Below are positions 44,796-54,623 of a stretch of 64,000 bases of DNA, piece after piece. Each line of letters opens with the position of its first letter. Positions within the stretch are counted from its first letter, which is position 1. Origin of the DNA: Clostridium bowmanii (GTDB lineage: Bacteria; Bacillota; Clostridia; Clostridiales; Clostridiaceae); the NCBI RefSeq assembly GCF_018861315.1, contig NZ_JAHLDL010000023.1:1-64000 (forward strand), read 5' to 3'. Position numbers and translations under genes: made by a program. The notes beneath the pieces are model-generated. The model was not told the DNA's origin. It saw nothing but the letters and a program-made list of their open reading frames with translations, and made no database searches.

Positions 44796-45905
44796 CTAAA
44801 TTATTGTGTTTTCAGTTTCTTTATCAAACACATGAATTTTACTTGTATCTAGCGCAATTTTAATTGTATCCCCAACCTTAGCTTTAGAGGATCCATTAAC
44901 TCTAGCTACAATATTTGTATTTCCTTTTTTCATATATATGTTAGTTTCTGCACCCATAAGCTCTGCAACCTCAACTTGAACTGCTATTACTGAATTTTTA
45001 TTTTTCTCTATAAATTCAATACTGTCATCAATATCTTCTGGTCTAATACCCATTACAACAGTTTTTCCTATATAGGATTTCTCTTTTATAATATCAGCTT
45101 TATCCTTTGGTAATATTACAATTTCATCATCAAAAGAAAGTACGATTTCACCATTTTGTTCTAAAACCTTAGCTTCCATAAAGTTCATTTGAGGGCTTCC
45201 TATAAACCCAGCAACAAACATATTAACTGGGTGCTCATATATATTAGAAGGAGTATCTACTTGTTGAGCTAGACCATCCTTCATTACAACTATTCTCGTT
45301 CCCATAGTCATAGCTTCTGTTTGATCATGAGTTACGTATATAAAAGTTGTTTGTAGTTTATGATGAAGTTTTGCTATTTCAGTTCTCATTTGTACTCTAA
45401 GTTTTGCATCTAAATTTGATAGAGGCTCGTCCATCAAGAATACCTTTGGATTTCTTACTATAGCTCTTCCAAGTGCTACTCTTTGTCTTTGTCCACCTGA
45501 TAATGCTTTTGGTTTTCTATCAAGTAAATGCTCAATATCAAGTACTTTAGCTACGTCAGTAACTTTTTGCTTTATTTGATCTTTAGGCATTTTTCTTAGT
45601 TTTAAACCAAATGCCATGTTATCATATACAGTCATGTGAGGATATAGTGCATAGTTTTGAAAAACCATAGCTATATCTCTATCCTTAGGTGCCATATCAT
45701 TTACGAGTTTATCTCCAATATATATTTCACCTTGTGAAATTTCTTCAAGACCTGCTATCATTCTTAAAGTTGTTGATTTACCACAACCTGATGGTCCTAC
45801 AAAAACTATAAATTCCTTATCTTCTATCTCAAGATTAAAATCTTTAACTGCTGTTACGTTTCCAGTATAAACCTTGTATATGTGCCTTAATGATAAATTT
45901 GACAT
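44796..45905 (-). CDS. ugpC: sugar ABC transporter ATPase, UgpC/MsmX-like
   Basis: The 369-residue ATPase has Walker A GPSGCGKST, signature LSGGQRQR, Walker B VFLMDEPLSNLD, and a C-terminal MalK-type OB-fold regulatory domain (about 240-365, GIRPEDI). Such ATPases can serve several carbohydrate importers. There are no permease or binding-protein genes nearby, which fits a shared, multitask ATPase like MsmX. RBS GGAGGA is present. Confidence 0.92.
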   Translation of the reverse strand: MSNLSLRHIYKVYTGNVTAVKDFNLEIEDKEFIVFVGPSGCGKSTTLRMIAGLEEISQGEIYIGDKLVNDMAPKDRDIAMVFQNYALYPHMTVYDNMAFGLKLRKMPKDQIKQKVTDVAKVLDIEHLLDRKPKALSGGQRQRVALGRAIVRNPKVFLMDEPLSNLDAKLRVQMRTEIAKLHHKLQTTFIYVTHDQTEAMTMGTRIVVMKDGLAQQVDTPSNIYEHPVNMFVAGFIGSPQMNFMEAKVLEQNGEIVLSFDDEIVILPKDKADIIKEKSYIGKTVVMGIRPEDIDDSIEFIEKNKNSVIAVQVEVAELMGAETNIYMKKGNTNIVARVNGSSKAKVGDTIKIALDTSKIHVFDKETENTII

Positions 45906-46034
45906 AATATATTCCTCCTACATGTACATTCTAAATGTTTTCTATATATATATTGTAAACCTTTAAACCATATTTATCTATTTGCAAAACCCCCAAAAGT
46001 GGTAAAGTTAATTTGTAGAAAGACACAAATGCAC

Positions 46035-46049
46035 CAATTGCGACAATTG
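46035..46049. promoter_or_regulatory. small inverted repeat upstream of ugpC
   Basis: CAATTG, CGA, CAATTG forms a 6-bp inverted repeat in the 156-bp spacer upstream of ugpC. It may be an operator, possibly for the PucR/CdaR-like regulator. No known box is matched. Confidence 0.3.
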
Positions 46050-46062
46050 TACCATTTTTAAT

Positions 46063-46992
46063 CTAAAGCTTAAAATTCACTCCTTGATATAAATCCATTT
46101 CCTTTAATTTGTTATCTATGGCATTTAAGACTTCCCATTTTTTCAAACTCCACATTGGCCCTATTAATAGTTCCCTTGGAGCATCCCCAGTTAATCTATG
46201 TATAACCATATTAGGTGGCAGCATAGTGATTGCCTTAACAATTATATCTATGTACTCGTCTTTTTCCATGAACCTAAGTTTTCCTTGGTTGTATAGATCC
46301 ACCATTGGCGTATGCTCTACAAGATAGAGCAAATGCATTTTTATACCTTTTATGTCTTTATGCGCCACGTAGTCTATTGTTTTCAACATATCAGATCCAC
46401 TTTCTCCAGGAAGGCCAAAAATAGTGTGAACTATCACATCAATATTTCTTTTATTAAGCTCTTTAAGAGCCTCTTCGAATTTCAAAAGTTTATATCCTCT
46501 ATTAATGATAGCGGCACTTTCATCACTTCGAGTTTGAAGACCTAGTTCTACCCAGGTGTATACTCTATTTGAATATTCCTCTATAAGGTCAAGCACCTCA
46601 TCATCTAAGCAATCAGGTCTTGTAGCTATAGCCATTGCTACTACTCCCTCCTGTGATATTGCCTCCTCATATTTTTTCCTTAATACTTCTACAGAAGCAT
46701 ATGTATTGGTATAAGCTTGAAAATATGCAATGTATTTTCCTGTCTTCCATTTTTTGCTCATCATACTAACTATATCTTCAAATTGACTTGTGATAGAAAA
46801 TCTTCTATCACCACCAAAATCTCCTGAACCCCTTTCGCTACAAAACAAACACCCTCCGCTGCTAATAGTTCCATCTCTGTTAGGACAAGAGAATCCAGCG
46901 TCCAAAGCAATCTTAAAAACCTTATCACCAAATTTATCTCTTAAAAAATAATTTAAGCTGTGATATTTTTTGTCACCCCATGTTTTCTGCAC
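46063..46992 (-). CDS. radical SAM protein, TIGR01212/YtqA-like
   Basis: The 309-residue protein shows KYHSLNYFLRDKFGDKVFKI and the extended Fe-S motif CPNRDGTISSGGCLFC of the YtqA-type radical SAM family, with an Elp3-like core. The reaction is not established. Start: GTG at 46992 with GGGTGAGG upstream gives the family-like N-terminus. The ORF extends 17 codons further upstream into a palindrome, which is unlikely to be coding. Confidence 0.88.
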   Translation of the reverse strand: MQKTWGDKKYHSLNYFLRDKFGDKVFKIALDAGFSCPNRDGTISSGGCLFCSERGSGDFGGDRRFSITSQFEDIVSMMSKKWKTGKYIAYFQAYTNTYASVEVLRKKYEEAISQEGVVAMAIATRPDCLDDEVLDLIEEYSNRVYTWVELGLQTRSDESAAIINRGYKLLKFEEALKELNKRNIDVIVHTIFGLPGESGSDMLKTIDYVAHKDIKGIKMHLLYLVEHTPMVDLYNQGKLRFMEKDEYIDIIVKAITMLPPNMVIHRLTGDAPRELLIGPMWSLKKWEVLNAIDNKLKEMDLYQGVNFKL

Positions 46993-47022
46993 TAACCTCA
47001 CCCTTTCTTTATTTGTGGACCA

Positions 47023-47064
47023 TTTAATAAAATAACTAGTCATTAGACTAGTTATTTTATTAAA
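47023..47064. terminator. perfect 19-bp palindrome
   Basis: Arms 47023-47041 and 47046-47064 are perfectly complementary with loop ATTA. It lies between the lipoprotein gene and the radical SAM gene, both on the minus strand, and probably ends the lipoprotein transcript although the T-tract is inside the stem. Confidence 0.7.
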
Positions 47065-47114
47065 GTTATTAACACTATGTTAATTATACCTTATGTCCAT
47101 AGTGAATGTATTAA

Positions 47115-48191
47115 TTATAATTTATCTACAGTAAAATCCTTTAAATCCAATTTCCATTTACCAATAATGTCTGTTTCTGAATTACTAACATTAGTTTTAG
47201 GTATCACTTCATAAATCATAGTTCCTTCACCAAAAGAAGAAAATACTATCTGTACTTTTTCAATTGGATAATCTTTTTCGAAATTGATAGGGATCATATC
47301 TCCATTGTCTACTTGATAAACCCTTATACATTTTCCAATGTTTTTCTTGGTATATTGTACAAGTAGAAACTTCTCATCTAAGGAAAAAGTCATAAACTCA
47401 ACTTTACAATTTAGTAATAAATCTATCGGAATTAACTCCTTACCAATTGGTTTCTCCTTAGCTACCGCTCCAGATCCCCCACCTTCCGAAGCCTGAGCTC
47501 CTGATTTTGCAGCATCACCTTGGACTGCTAGAGACTCATCAATATTTACAACACCAATGAATGAATTAGTTTTATAGGTGCTAATTGCAAGTTTTTCTCC
47601 TTCATAACTAAAATTTATTGCACCGAATTCTTTTAAGGGCACCATTAATTTATATAACTGTGCTCCATCATCTCTCGAATACATATATTTAGGAAATCCC
47701 GCTTCATCAATAATTAAATTTGTTTTAACATTCTTCTTATCTCTGAATCTTATACCTATACCTTCAACAAAGGCTTCTTTTTGTGGTGCATTAGTAATTT
47801 CACTTATCCTATATTCTGCTCCGTCTTTAACAACTTTAATAGAGTATTCATCCAGACAAGAAGACGAACTATCCATAGAGGTTCTTGTAATTCTAACCTT
47901 AAAAACTCCAGATCTACCAACCTCATTGCTTTCAGTAACTTTATACCCCTTTATCTTCATTTCACTAAGTTGAAAGTCTAAAGATTTTCCAAGCAATTCT
48001 TTAGTATACAATTTCTTACCACTTTCATAATCTTCCCTCATTATAAAATCCATATAATTATTAACTACATTAGTTGCAGTTTTGATTTCAAAAGCGTTAA
48101 CCTTTGGTTTTTCCTCTTCCTCTTTTTTTACACATGCTGTGAAAGATAAAACATAGAATAGTACTAATAAACAGCATAATATTTTTTTCAA
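47115..48191 (-). CDS. hypothetical lipoprotein
   Basis: The 358-residue protein has a lipoprotein signal (KKILCCLLVLFYVLSFTAC) with lipobox Cys near residue 20. The mature part has an NTF2-like N-terminal region (NYMDFIMREDYESGKKLY), a Gly/Ala/Ser-rich linker near residues 230-250 and a beta-rich C-terminus. TTG at 48191, 8 nt after GAGGGAG, is preferred to a GTG three codons earlier that touches the RBS. The function is unknown. Confidence 0.78.
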   Translation of the reverse strand: MKKILCCLLVLFYVLSFTACVKKEEEEKPKVNAFEIKTATNVVNNYMDFIMREDYESGKKLYTKELLGKSLDFQLSEMKIKGYKVTESNEVGRSGVFKVRITRTSMDSSSSCLDEYSIKVVKDGAEYRISEITNAPQKEAFVEGIGIRFRDKKNVKTNLIIDEAGFPKYMYSRDDGAQLYKLMVPLKEFGAINFSYEGEKLAISTYKTNSFIGVVNIDESLAVQGDAAKSGAQASEGGGSGAVAKEKPIGKELIPIDLLLNCKVEFMTFSLDEKFLLVQYTKKNIGKCIRVYQVDNGDMIPINFEKDYPIEKVQIVFSSFGEGTMIYEVIPKTNVSNSETDIIGKWKLDLKDFTVDKL

Positions 48192-48408
48192 TATTCTCAC
48201 TCCCTCTTAATTCAATAATGATACTTATAATTACTTTTGTACTTGTGCTTTACAAAATCAAATTTATCCTTGTAATTATAGTTTCCCTATAAATAAATTT
48301 TTAATTTATAAAATCATTATTTATTATTAATAAATACACATATATTTATAAAGACAAGTATCTTATTTGCTTATTACCATTATTTAATAATTTTATGGAG
48401 GAGATAAT

Positions 48409-49482
48409 TTGAAAAAAAACATTGGTTCTATATTTCAAACTGCAGCTGTATTCATTGGTACCATAGTTGGCGCAGGGCTTGCTTCAGGCCAAGAGATAAC
48501 TCAATTCTTCAGTACTTACGGATATGTGAGCTTTTGGGGAATTCTTATTTGTGGCTTAATCTATATTGTAATAAGTTCTATTATAATCTCTATTAGTCTA
48601 AATTATAAACTAAGTTCCTATACCGAATTTATAACTCTTGTAAGCCCAGGTTTTTTTGGTGTAATTACAGATATTTTTACAAGTTTCTTCTTAATCAGTG
48701 GCGCTGCCATAATTTTAGCAGGAAGTGGAGCACTTCTTCGTCAATATTTTGGTGTTTCAAAATGGATAGGTATTTTACTTATGTCTATAATCTCTTTGTA
48801 TACACTTCTTAAGGATACCAAAGGACTAATAACTATAAATTCATTTATAGTTCCTGTTCTTACTACAATTATTATAACTATATTCATTCTATATTTAATG
48901 TTCTACAAAGATATGGTTAGTGCTTCTTATATAAAACAAATTCCGTCTTATAAAAATAGTATTATTCCAGGTCAATGGTTTTTTTCAACCTTACTCTATG
49001 CTGGCTTTAATATGTTATGTTGTAGTGGTGTGCTAGTCCCAATAAGTCAAGAAATGAAACGCAAACGTGTTCTTATTCCTGGGGTTATAATAGGAGCATT
49101 AGTTTTAACACTATTATGCTATTTGATAAATATAATGCTATTATTAAACATACCCCAAATTTTCAAGTACGAAATCCCACTATTATACATAACACACCGC
49201 TTTGGTATGTTAATGCAAATTCTTCTACTTTGTGTGATTTGGTTTGAAATGTTTTCAACTGAAGTCTCTGACATATACAGTGTAGGAAAAACCTTTGAGA
49301 AAAAATATAATATTTCTTATAAAAAAGCTGTGATATTAGTACTGATTATAGCTTTGCCTATTTCACAAATTGGTTTTAGAAATTTAATTAAAGTACTTTA
49401 TCCTGGTTTCGGTGCTATAAGTTTTATTTTTCTAATTCAATGTGTTATATTTTATATGAAAACTACCAAAAGACCGAATTGA
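48409..49482 (+). CDS. YkvI-like polytopic membrane transporter
   Basis: The 357-residue protein has about ten membrane segments and the N-terminal signature FIGTIVGAGLASGQEITQFF, which resembles YkvI-type members of the amino-acid/polyamine transporter fold (GAGxASG unwound helix). It is probably a Na+- or H+-coupled transporter of an unknown substrate. TTG start with GGAGGAG 6 nt upstream. Confidence 0.8.
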   Translation: MKKNIGSIFQTAAVFIGTIVGAGLASGQEITQFFSTYGYVSFWGILICGLIYIVISSIIISISLNYKLSSYTEFITLVSPGFFGVITDIFTSFFLISGAAIILAGSGALLRQYFGVSKWIGILLMSIISLYTLLKDTKGLITINSFIVPVLTTIIITIFILYLMFYKDMVSASYIKQIPSYKNSIIPGQWFFSTLLYAGFNMLCCSGVLVPISQEMKRKRVLIPGVIIGALVLTLLCYLINIMLLLNIPQIFKYEIPLLYITHRFGMLMQILLLCVIWFEMFSTEVSDIYSVGKTFEKKYNISYKKAVILVLIIALPISQIGFRNLIKVLYPGFGAISFIFLIQCVIFYMKTTKRPN

Positions 49483-49542
49483 CATTATATATATCCAATT
49501 GTACAATTCTTATATGTAATAAGTTAAATCATCTTCTGCGAA

Positions 49543-49660
49543 GCTGCAATATTAACGACTTCAGAAGGAGATTTAGATTCCCACTAAAGTTTTATTTTTG
49601 TTATAGTACAGACCTTCCATTTATAGAAGTAGGAGCCTTCCTTCTGAAATGTCGTTAAAT
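49543..49660. repeat. palindromic repeat, copy 2
   Basis: The left end TTAACGACTTCAGAAGGA and right end TCCTTCTGAAATGTCGTTAA form an imperfect inverted repeat (2-nt bulge) around an 80-nt AT-rich centre. It shares ends with the copy at 37071-37150. It lies between the YkvI-like gene and the radical SAM gene and leaves the RBS of the latter intact. Confidence 0.7.
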
Positions 49661-49694
49661 CTAAAGATTGAAATTATTAAACAAGGAGATAAAA

Positions 49695-50633
49695 ATGATT
49701 AATAGAGGTACAGAGGAATTAAATAATTCCTGTTTTTTATACATGCTAGAAAAATGCAATTTATGTCCTAGGAAATGTTTTGTTAATAGATTAGATGGAG
49801 AATTAGGATTCTGCACGGCTTCTAAAGATATAAAGATAGCCAAAGTCACCTTGTACGACTGGGAAGAGCCCTGCATTTCAGGTACATCTGGTTCTGGAAC
49901 CGTGTTTTTTTCCAATTGTAATCTAAACTGTGTATTTTGTCAAAATCATAAAATAAGTCAGGTCGGCACTGGAAAAATAGTGTCTATAACTCGCCTTAGC
50001 GAAATTTTTTTAGAGCAACAACAAAAGGGAGCTCACAATATAAATTTAGTTACTCCAACCCACTATGTACCGCAGATAATAGAAGCTCTAAAACTTGCTA
50101 AAAGTAAGGGCCTTAGCATTCCTATTCTCTATAATTCAAATGCATATGAAAATATTGACACAATTAAAGCTCTAAAAGGTTTTATTGATGTTTATTTACC
50201 AGACTTAAAATATTATAGGGATAAATATGCCCTTAAATATTCAAATGCTCCTGATTATTTCAATGTTGCCTCGAAAATTATTACTGAAATGGTTTCCCAG
50301 GTTGGAGAAGCAAAATTTAATGATGATGGAATAATTCAAAAGGGAGTAATAATTAGGCATTTAATGCTACCTGGCTTGTTATTTGATTCTAAAAAAGTGA
50401 TAGATTTTTTATATACCACCTTTAGTGAATCAGTATATATTAGCTTAATGAATCAATATACCCCTATGCACCAGGCATTTGAATATCCTGAAATAAACAA
50501 GCAATTAAACCCAAATCACTATGATTGTCTAATAGACTACTGCTTAAACTTGGGCATAACCAAGTGCTTTATTCAAGAAGGTGGAACCGCCTCTAAAGCT
50601 TTCGTCCCTGACTTTGATTTAAGAGGAGTATAA
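49695..50633 (+). CDS. radical SAM protein, PflA-like activating enzyme family
   Basis: The 312-residue protein has an N-terminal Cys motif (LEKCNLCPRKCFVNR, then GFC) and the radical SAM motif CNLNCVFCQN. NLVTPTHYVPQI and DVYLPDLKYY are typical of the pyruvate-formate-lyase-activating-enzyme-related group of unknown function. ATG 49695 with AAGGAG is chosen; the ORF extends nine codons upstream over the repeat. Its target is unknown. Confidence 0.88.
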   Translation: MINRGTEELNNSCFLYMLEKCNLCPRKCFVNRLDGELGFCTASKDIKIAKVTLYDWEEPCISGTSGSGTVFFSNCNLNCVFCQNHKISQVGTGKIVSITRLSEIFLEQQQKGAHNINLVTPTHYVPQIIEALKLAKSKGLSIPILYNSNAYENIDTIKALKGFIDVYLPDLKYYRDKYALKYSNAPDYFNVASKIITEMVSQVGEAKFNDDGIIQKGVIIRHLMLPGLLFDSKKVIDFLYTTFSESVYISLMNQYTPMHQAFEYPEINKQLNPNHYDCLIDYCLNLGITKCFIQEGGTASKAFVPDFDLRGV

Positions 50634-50671
50634 TCTCTAAAAAAGCCTAAGCAATAAATAACCACCCAAAT

Positions 50672-50705
50672 AAAGGCCTCCATGACTTTAGTCATGGAGG
50701 CCTTT
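50672..50705. terminator. perfect 15-bp bidirectional terminator
   Basis: AAAGGCCTCCATGAC, TTTA, GTCATGGAGGCCTTT lies between convergent genes, just before the stop of the PAP2 gene. Confidence 0.85.
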
Positions 50706-50714
50706 AACATATAA

Positions 50715-51380
50715 TTATTCTACATATTGCACACTTCTATCTCTATAAAAATTGAATTTCATGTTTTTAAAAGAAACATACAATAAAAACGCGAATATTA
50801 TTGCTATAGCCACGTCTGCAAAATAATGTTGCTTTATAAACATAGTAGACAAAATTATTAAGCCAGATATAATAAAACAAATTATTTTAGTGGATTTATA
50901 AACCTTATCCGATTCACAAGTATACAAAGTTATTAGCACAGAATTTAAAACATGAATACTTGGAAAACAATTATAGGGATTATCAGCTGCATACAAATTT
51001 AAAACCAAATTGCTGAAGAAGTCAGTTCCTTTTATCATAGGCCTTGGAACATATGTTGGATAAAAATAATATATTATATAGCATGTAATCATACCTATAT
51101 TTAGAGTTATAAGCAGCTTTAAATACCTTTCTTTATCTAATATACATAAAAAAGCAGAAAATATCAGCATAAATACATACCAAGATACATAGGGTAATAT
51201 AAAATATTTATTAAATGGTATAAATTTATCCACAACTGTAAATACAGAGTTAGTATCCCCTCTAAATTGATTTAATATTGGATAAGTCATACTTATAATT
51301 AGTATGCTCAGTCCTAATAATGCTCTCTTAATAATATCCTTCCATTCATACGTGGAGGCCTTCTTTTGTAATTGCTCCAT
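50715..51380 (-). CDS. PAP2/inositol-phosphorylceramide-synthase-like membrane protein
   Basis: The 221-residue membrane protein has about six membrane segments. It shows CFPSIHVLNSVL and KQHYFADVAIA, the second and third PAP2 motifs with catalytic His residues, and YVPRP as the first-motif remnant. This is the AUR1/IPC-synthase-like branch of PAP2 rather than the BcrC type. Its likely role is transfer or removal of a lipid phosphate head group. It is 30 nt downstream of the chemoreceptor gene. Confidence 0.82.
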   Translation of the reverse strand: MEQLQKKASTYEWKDIIKRALLGLSILIISMTYPILNQFRGDTNSVFTVVDKFIPFNKYFILPYVSWYVFMLIFSAFLCILDKERYLKLLITLNIGMITCYIIYYFYPTYVPRPMIKGTDFFSNLVLNLYAADNPYNCFPSIHVLNSVLITLYTCESDKVYKSTKIICFIISGLIILSTMFIKQHYFADVAIAIIFAFLLYVSFKNMKFNFYRDRSVQYVE

Positions 51381-51410
51381 TTGGGCCCCTCCTAACCATC
51401 TTAATACTAT

Positions 51411-53210
51411 TTATATTTTGTATCTTTTCAAATCCTCTTTAAAGGAGCTTGTTATCTTTTTAAATTCATATATATTTAAAGTAAGCTTCTTTATTTCATT
51501 AGTATAACTTTCGACACTTGCACTTACCTCCTCTGAAGATGCAGAATTTTCCTCCGCAATAGCAGCTAGAGACTCTATTGTTTCATATATATTTGCAATA
51601 GATTTTGCTTCTCTGTCTAAATCATTTATAGTATTTATCATTGATGTTGAAACTGTTCTAACAGACATTGTAGCCTCATAACTTATATCTCTTACTTGTT
51701 CTAACCCCTTAGTTTCATTTTGGAGAATATCGTACTGATCACCAATTTTATCAACAAGTATATTTATATCCTTAACAAATTCTATTAAATTACTGTTAAT
51801 TTCCTCTACTGCACTCTTAGACTGTTCTGCAAGCTTTCTAACCTCATCTGCAACTACAGCAAACCCTCTTCCTTGCTCACCTGCACGGGCAGCCTCTATA
51901 GATGCATTTAGGGCAAGCAAATTTGTTTGTTCGGCAATTTGAGAAACAATTGATACTATATTAGTTATATCACGAGCCTTTGTTTCTAGTCTAATACCAT
52001 TATCCTTAACTTCTTGAAATTTTTCTAGTGTTCCAAGTATATTTTTGCTTGTACTATCAACACTTTCATAGCTATTATTTATCTTTACAATAGCTTTTTC
52101 CAATTCATCTTTATTGTCATTTTCATTTTTAACAATACCATTAAGTGATCTAATATTGTCATTTAAAATTAAAACGGCATTTTCAGTATTCTCCGCTTGG
52201 CTACAAGAAGTGCTAGCCATTTGCAAAGCTGCTCCTGATATGTCTTCAGAGGTATTGTTCATAGTATGAGAAATTTTATTTATATTTTCAGCGAAAGTAT
52301 CCATCTCATCAGTTACACCTTTAAACTCAACAAAATCTGTTCTAAATCCTTTTTTATATTCCTTAAGTTTCCTGAATAGCTCTTCATATTCATCCCCAGT
52401 GACTATATCCCCATCTTCAACATAATTATTGCTATTAATTTGGTCTATAGTTTGTAAAATTAGCTTTGCAGGTCTTCCCATTATAAAAGATGCAAGGCTT
52501 GAAGTAGCTCCAGAAATTATAGCAAGTGCTACTACCTTTACCATATTATCTAATCCCATTATTGGCATAGCAACCAGTAAAGATATAATAAAAGTAAATG
52601 CCCCTACCTTTCCAGGTATATTCTTAATAAATCCCAAAGATAACATTTTATTAATTTTATATGTTTTCTTATAATAAATATCCTTTTCAAAGGTAAGTTT
52701 TAAACTTAAACTTTCTGATGTTCTTTCTATTTGCTCAATTTCAATTTTCTCATTAAAGTACTCGCAAGTTCCATCTAAAAGCCCTAGAAAATAATCAAAC
52801 ATTCCTCTTTTAGAATTATAAGTAAAGATAGCCTGTCGACTTGATATTGGTGTTATACCTACCAGTGGTGGTTTAGCTCCAGCAAACTTTTTGGTCATCA
52901 CCACATGTATATCAAATAGCGATTTCAAAAAAGAATATACATTTTCAGTGTCAAAAAACGCAGGAAAGTCTCTATGAAAAGCTATTAAATTATCTTTTCC
53001 TATGATTCCCCACAATTTATCAATTGGTATGTTTTGTTCTTGCGATATATTACCAATTACATTTTTAACTTGTCCATCATCTACGTTCTCCACTGGTGAA
53101 AATATTTTACTAGAACTCCACCCCACAGACTCCATAGCATTGTCAACCACACTCTCACCATAAAGTTTTCTACAAGTTTTCATCCATGTCGCTACTACTG
53201 TTCCTTTCAT
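51411..53210 (-). CDS. H-NOX (heme NO/O2-binding) methyl-accepting chemotaxis protein
   Basis: The 599-residue fusion begins with an H-NOX domain (1 to about 185). It has proximal heme ligand His102 (DIHVVM), Pro115, and the heme-propionate motif Tyr131-Ser133-Arg135. Distal residues Trp9, Asn74 and Tyr140 match the O2-stabilising network of the Thermoanaerobacter Tar4H domain. Two membrane segments (about 200-245), a HAMP-like linker and an MCP signalling domain follow (hairpin tip [20 protein letters not shown]). It should guide movement away from or toward O2 or NO. It probably shares a transcript with the PAP2 gene downstream. Confidence 0.95.
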   Translation of the reverse strand: MKGTVVATWMKTCRKLYGESVVDNAMESVGWSSSKIFSPVENVDDGQVKNVIGNISQEQNIPIDKLWGIIGKDNLIAFHRDFPAFFDTENVYSFLKSLFDIHVVMTKKFAGAKPPLVGITPISSRQAIFTYNSKRGMFDYFLGLLDGTCEYFNEKIEIEQIERTSESLSLKLTFEKDIYYKKTYKINKMLSLGFIKNIPGKVGAFTFIISLLVAMPIMGLDNMVKVVALAIISGATSSLASFIMGRPAKLILQTIDQINSNNYVEDGDIVTGDEYEELFRKLKEYKKGFRTDFVEFKGVTDEMDTFAENINKISHTMNNTSEDISGAALQMASTSCSQAENTENAVLILNDNIRSLNGIVKNENDNKDELEKAIVKINNSYESVDSTSKNILGTLEKFQEVKDNGIRLETKARDITNIVSIVSQIAEQTNLLALNASIEAARAGEQGRGFAVVADEVRKLAEQSKSAVEEINSNLIEFVKDINILVDKIGDQYDILQNETKGLEQVRDISYEATMSVRTVSTSMINTINDLDREAKSIANIYETIESLAAIAEENSASSEEVSASVESYTNEIKKLTLNIYEFKKITSSFKEDLKRYKI

Positions 53211-53388
53211 AATGTTAATCCCCCTAGTTTATCTATTGTTGATTTTTGTTATTTAAATTATTAAAGTGTTTTTTCTTTAATATAGCACTTAATCCTTTTC
53301 TTTAAAATATATTATAACTTAATAATAGTACTTTGTTAATAAGGTTAATTATTAATTTTTGTTTAATTTCTCATAAATTACTATTACC

Positions 53389-54054
53389 TTATACTTTAAA
53401 CTCTACTCTATCTAGTCTTGCAATCACTTTAATATCTGTATGTTTAACTGTATCAGTCCTTATAGAACTTCTATTGCTTATTAACAATATTTTGTTGCCA
53501 TCCAATTTTTTTATTTGTCTCAATACTCTTTGTCCATTAAAATCTACTAATGAAATAGAGTTGTTTTCTATTTCATGTGTCAAATGAGCAAAAGCAATAT
53601 CTCCAATACAAATTCTAAACCCAAGCATATCATCGTTTTCTATTTCTAAAAACAATACTTTATCTTGAGCATATCCCTCTACTTTGTTTGATATTATAGG
53701 CAATTGTTTTGCACCTATAGTCTTAACTAAATCATATTTATAAATATTAACATCTTTTAAAACTGAACTAAAGGCATCATTCCAAACCTCATTTACTTTT
53801 TCTGTGCTAGGTCTTTGGAGTTTTGGTTGTCTCTCTTGTACGCGCTCATCAGCTTGAAAGGAAACAGAAGTATCTTCAATCTCTTCACCTAAAATTTTAG
53901 ATATTTTTTCTAAAAATTTTTCGTTAATAACTTTTTTACCCATTTCCACTTCATTAATAAAACTCTCAGATACTCCAATTTTTTTACCTAATTGTTTCTG
54001 AGTTATTGCTTTTGCTTCTCTTACTGTTTTAATTTTATCTCCCACTCTGCTCAT
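53389..54054 (-). CDS. XRE-type regulator with LexA/S24-like C-terminal domain
   Basis: The 221-residue protein has an XRE helix-turn-helix (about 6-60, TQKQLGKKIGVSESFINEVE), a polar linker, and a C-terminal LexA/CI-like beta domain (about 125-221). The usual catalytic Ser-Met (GDSM) is NDDML here and the catalytic Lys site reads VLRQI, so autoproteolysis is unlikely. It is probably a transcription factor that uses the fold for dimerisation. The trigger and targets are unknown. Confidence 0.82.
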   Translation of the reverse strand: MSRVGDKIKTVREAKAITQKQLGKKIGVSESFINEVEMGKKVINEKFLEKISKILGEEIEDTSVSFQADERVQERQPKLQRPSTEKVNEVWNDAFSSVLKDVNIYKYDLVKTIGAKQLPIISNKVEGYAQDKVLFLEIENDDMLGFRICIGDIAFAHLTHEIENNSISLVDFNGQRVLRQIKKLDGNKILLISNRSSIRTDTVKHTDIKVIARLDRVEFKV

Positions 54055-54143
54055 AATTCTCCGCCCTTCTAATTAAATAATTATTTTGAAATCAATTTTC
54101 GACAATTTAAAATTTTCATAAAACCTCTGTTATATTTTAACAT

Positions 54144-54184
54144 AAAATATAAATCTTCTGCAATTAGCAGAAGATTTATATTTT
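54144..54184 (-). terminator. perfect 18-bp terminator
   Basis: Arms 54144-54161 and 54167-54184 are perfectly complementary around loop AATTA, directly after the DUF3783 gene. Confidence 0.88.
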
Positions 54185-54195
54185 CATATGCTATA

Positions 54196-54570
54196 TTACA
54201 TTTTTCTATAAGCTTCTCTCTCTTCCATTAAATGTTCTAATAAAAAACTAACCGTCCACTTTATAGATGTTGGTGTCACTGCCGCTAGTATAGTATCACT
54301 AGTTTTAATTTCTCTTATACTATCAATTAGATCATATAGTTCCTTATCCTTATAATTGTTAAATAAAAGTAATTTTTCATGAGGTAATTCGATGTTACAC
54401 TCTTTATGTTCTACGTTGCCTAATATATCTTTAATTGTAACGTTACCCATGTTTTTCTGAATTACTTTGCAAGGTAATATACTTTTCTTTGATAGTAAAC
54501 TATTAAGTTTTTCTTCTTCCTCTTTAGTTAGTCCATATGCAAGGATAAGTCTTTCATCAATAATTTCCAT
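54196..54570 (-). CDS. DUF3783 family protein
   Basis: The 124-residue soluble protein has LILAYGLTKEEEEKLN near the N-terminus and an Ile/Thr-rich centre with AAVTPTSIKWTVSFLLEHLM, typical of DUF3783. The function is unknown. RBS GGGGGAA is present. It stands between the XRE regulator and a cyclophilin gene on the same strand. Confidence 0.8.
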   Translation of the reverse strand: MEIIDERLILAYGLTKEEEEKLNSLLSKKSILPCKVIQKNMGNVTIKDILGNVEHKECNIELPHEKLLLFNNYKDKELYDLIDSIREIKTSDTILAAVTPTSIKWTVSFLLEHLMEEREAYRKM

Positions 54571-54623
54571 ACTATCTTCCCCCTACAATTTAATATTTTT
54601 TAAATTAGATAATTATACTTTTA

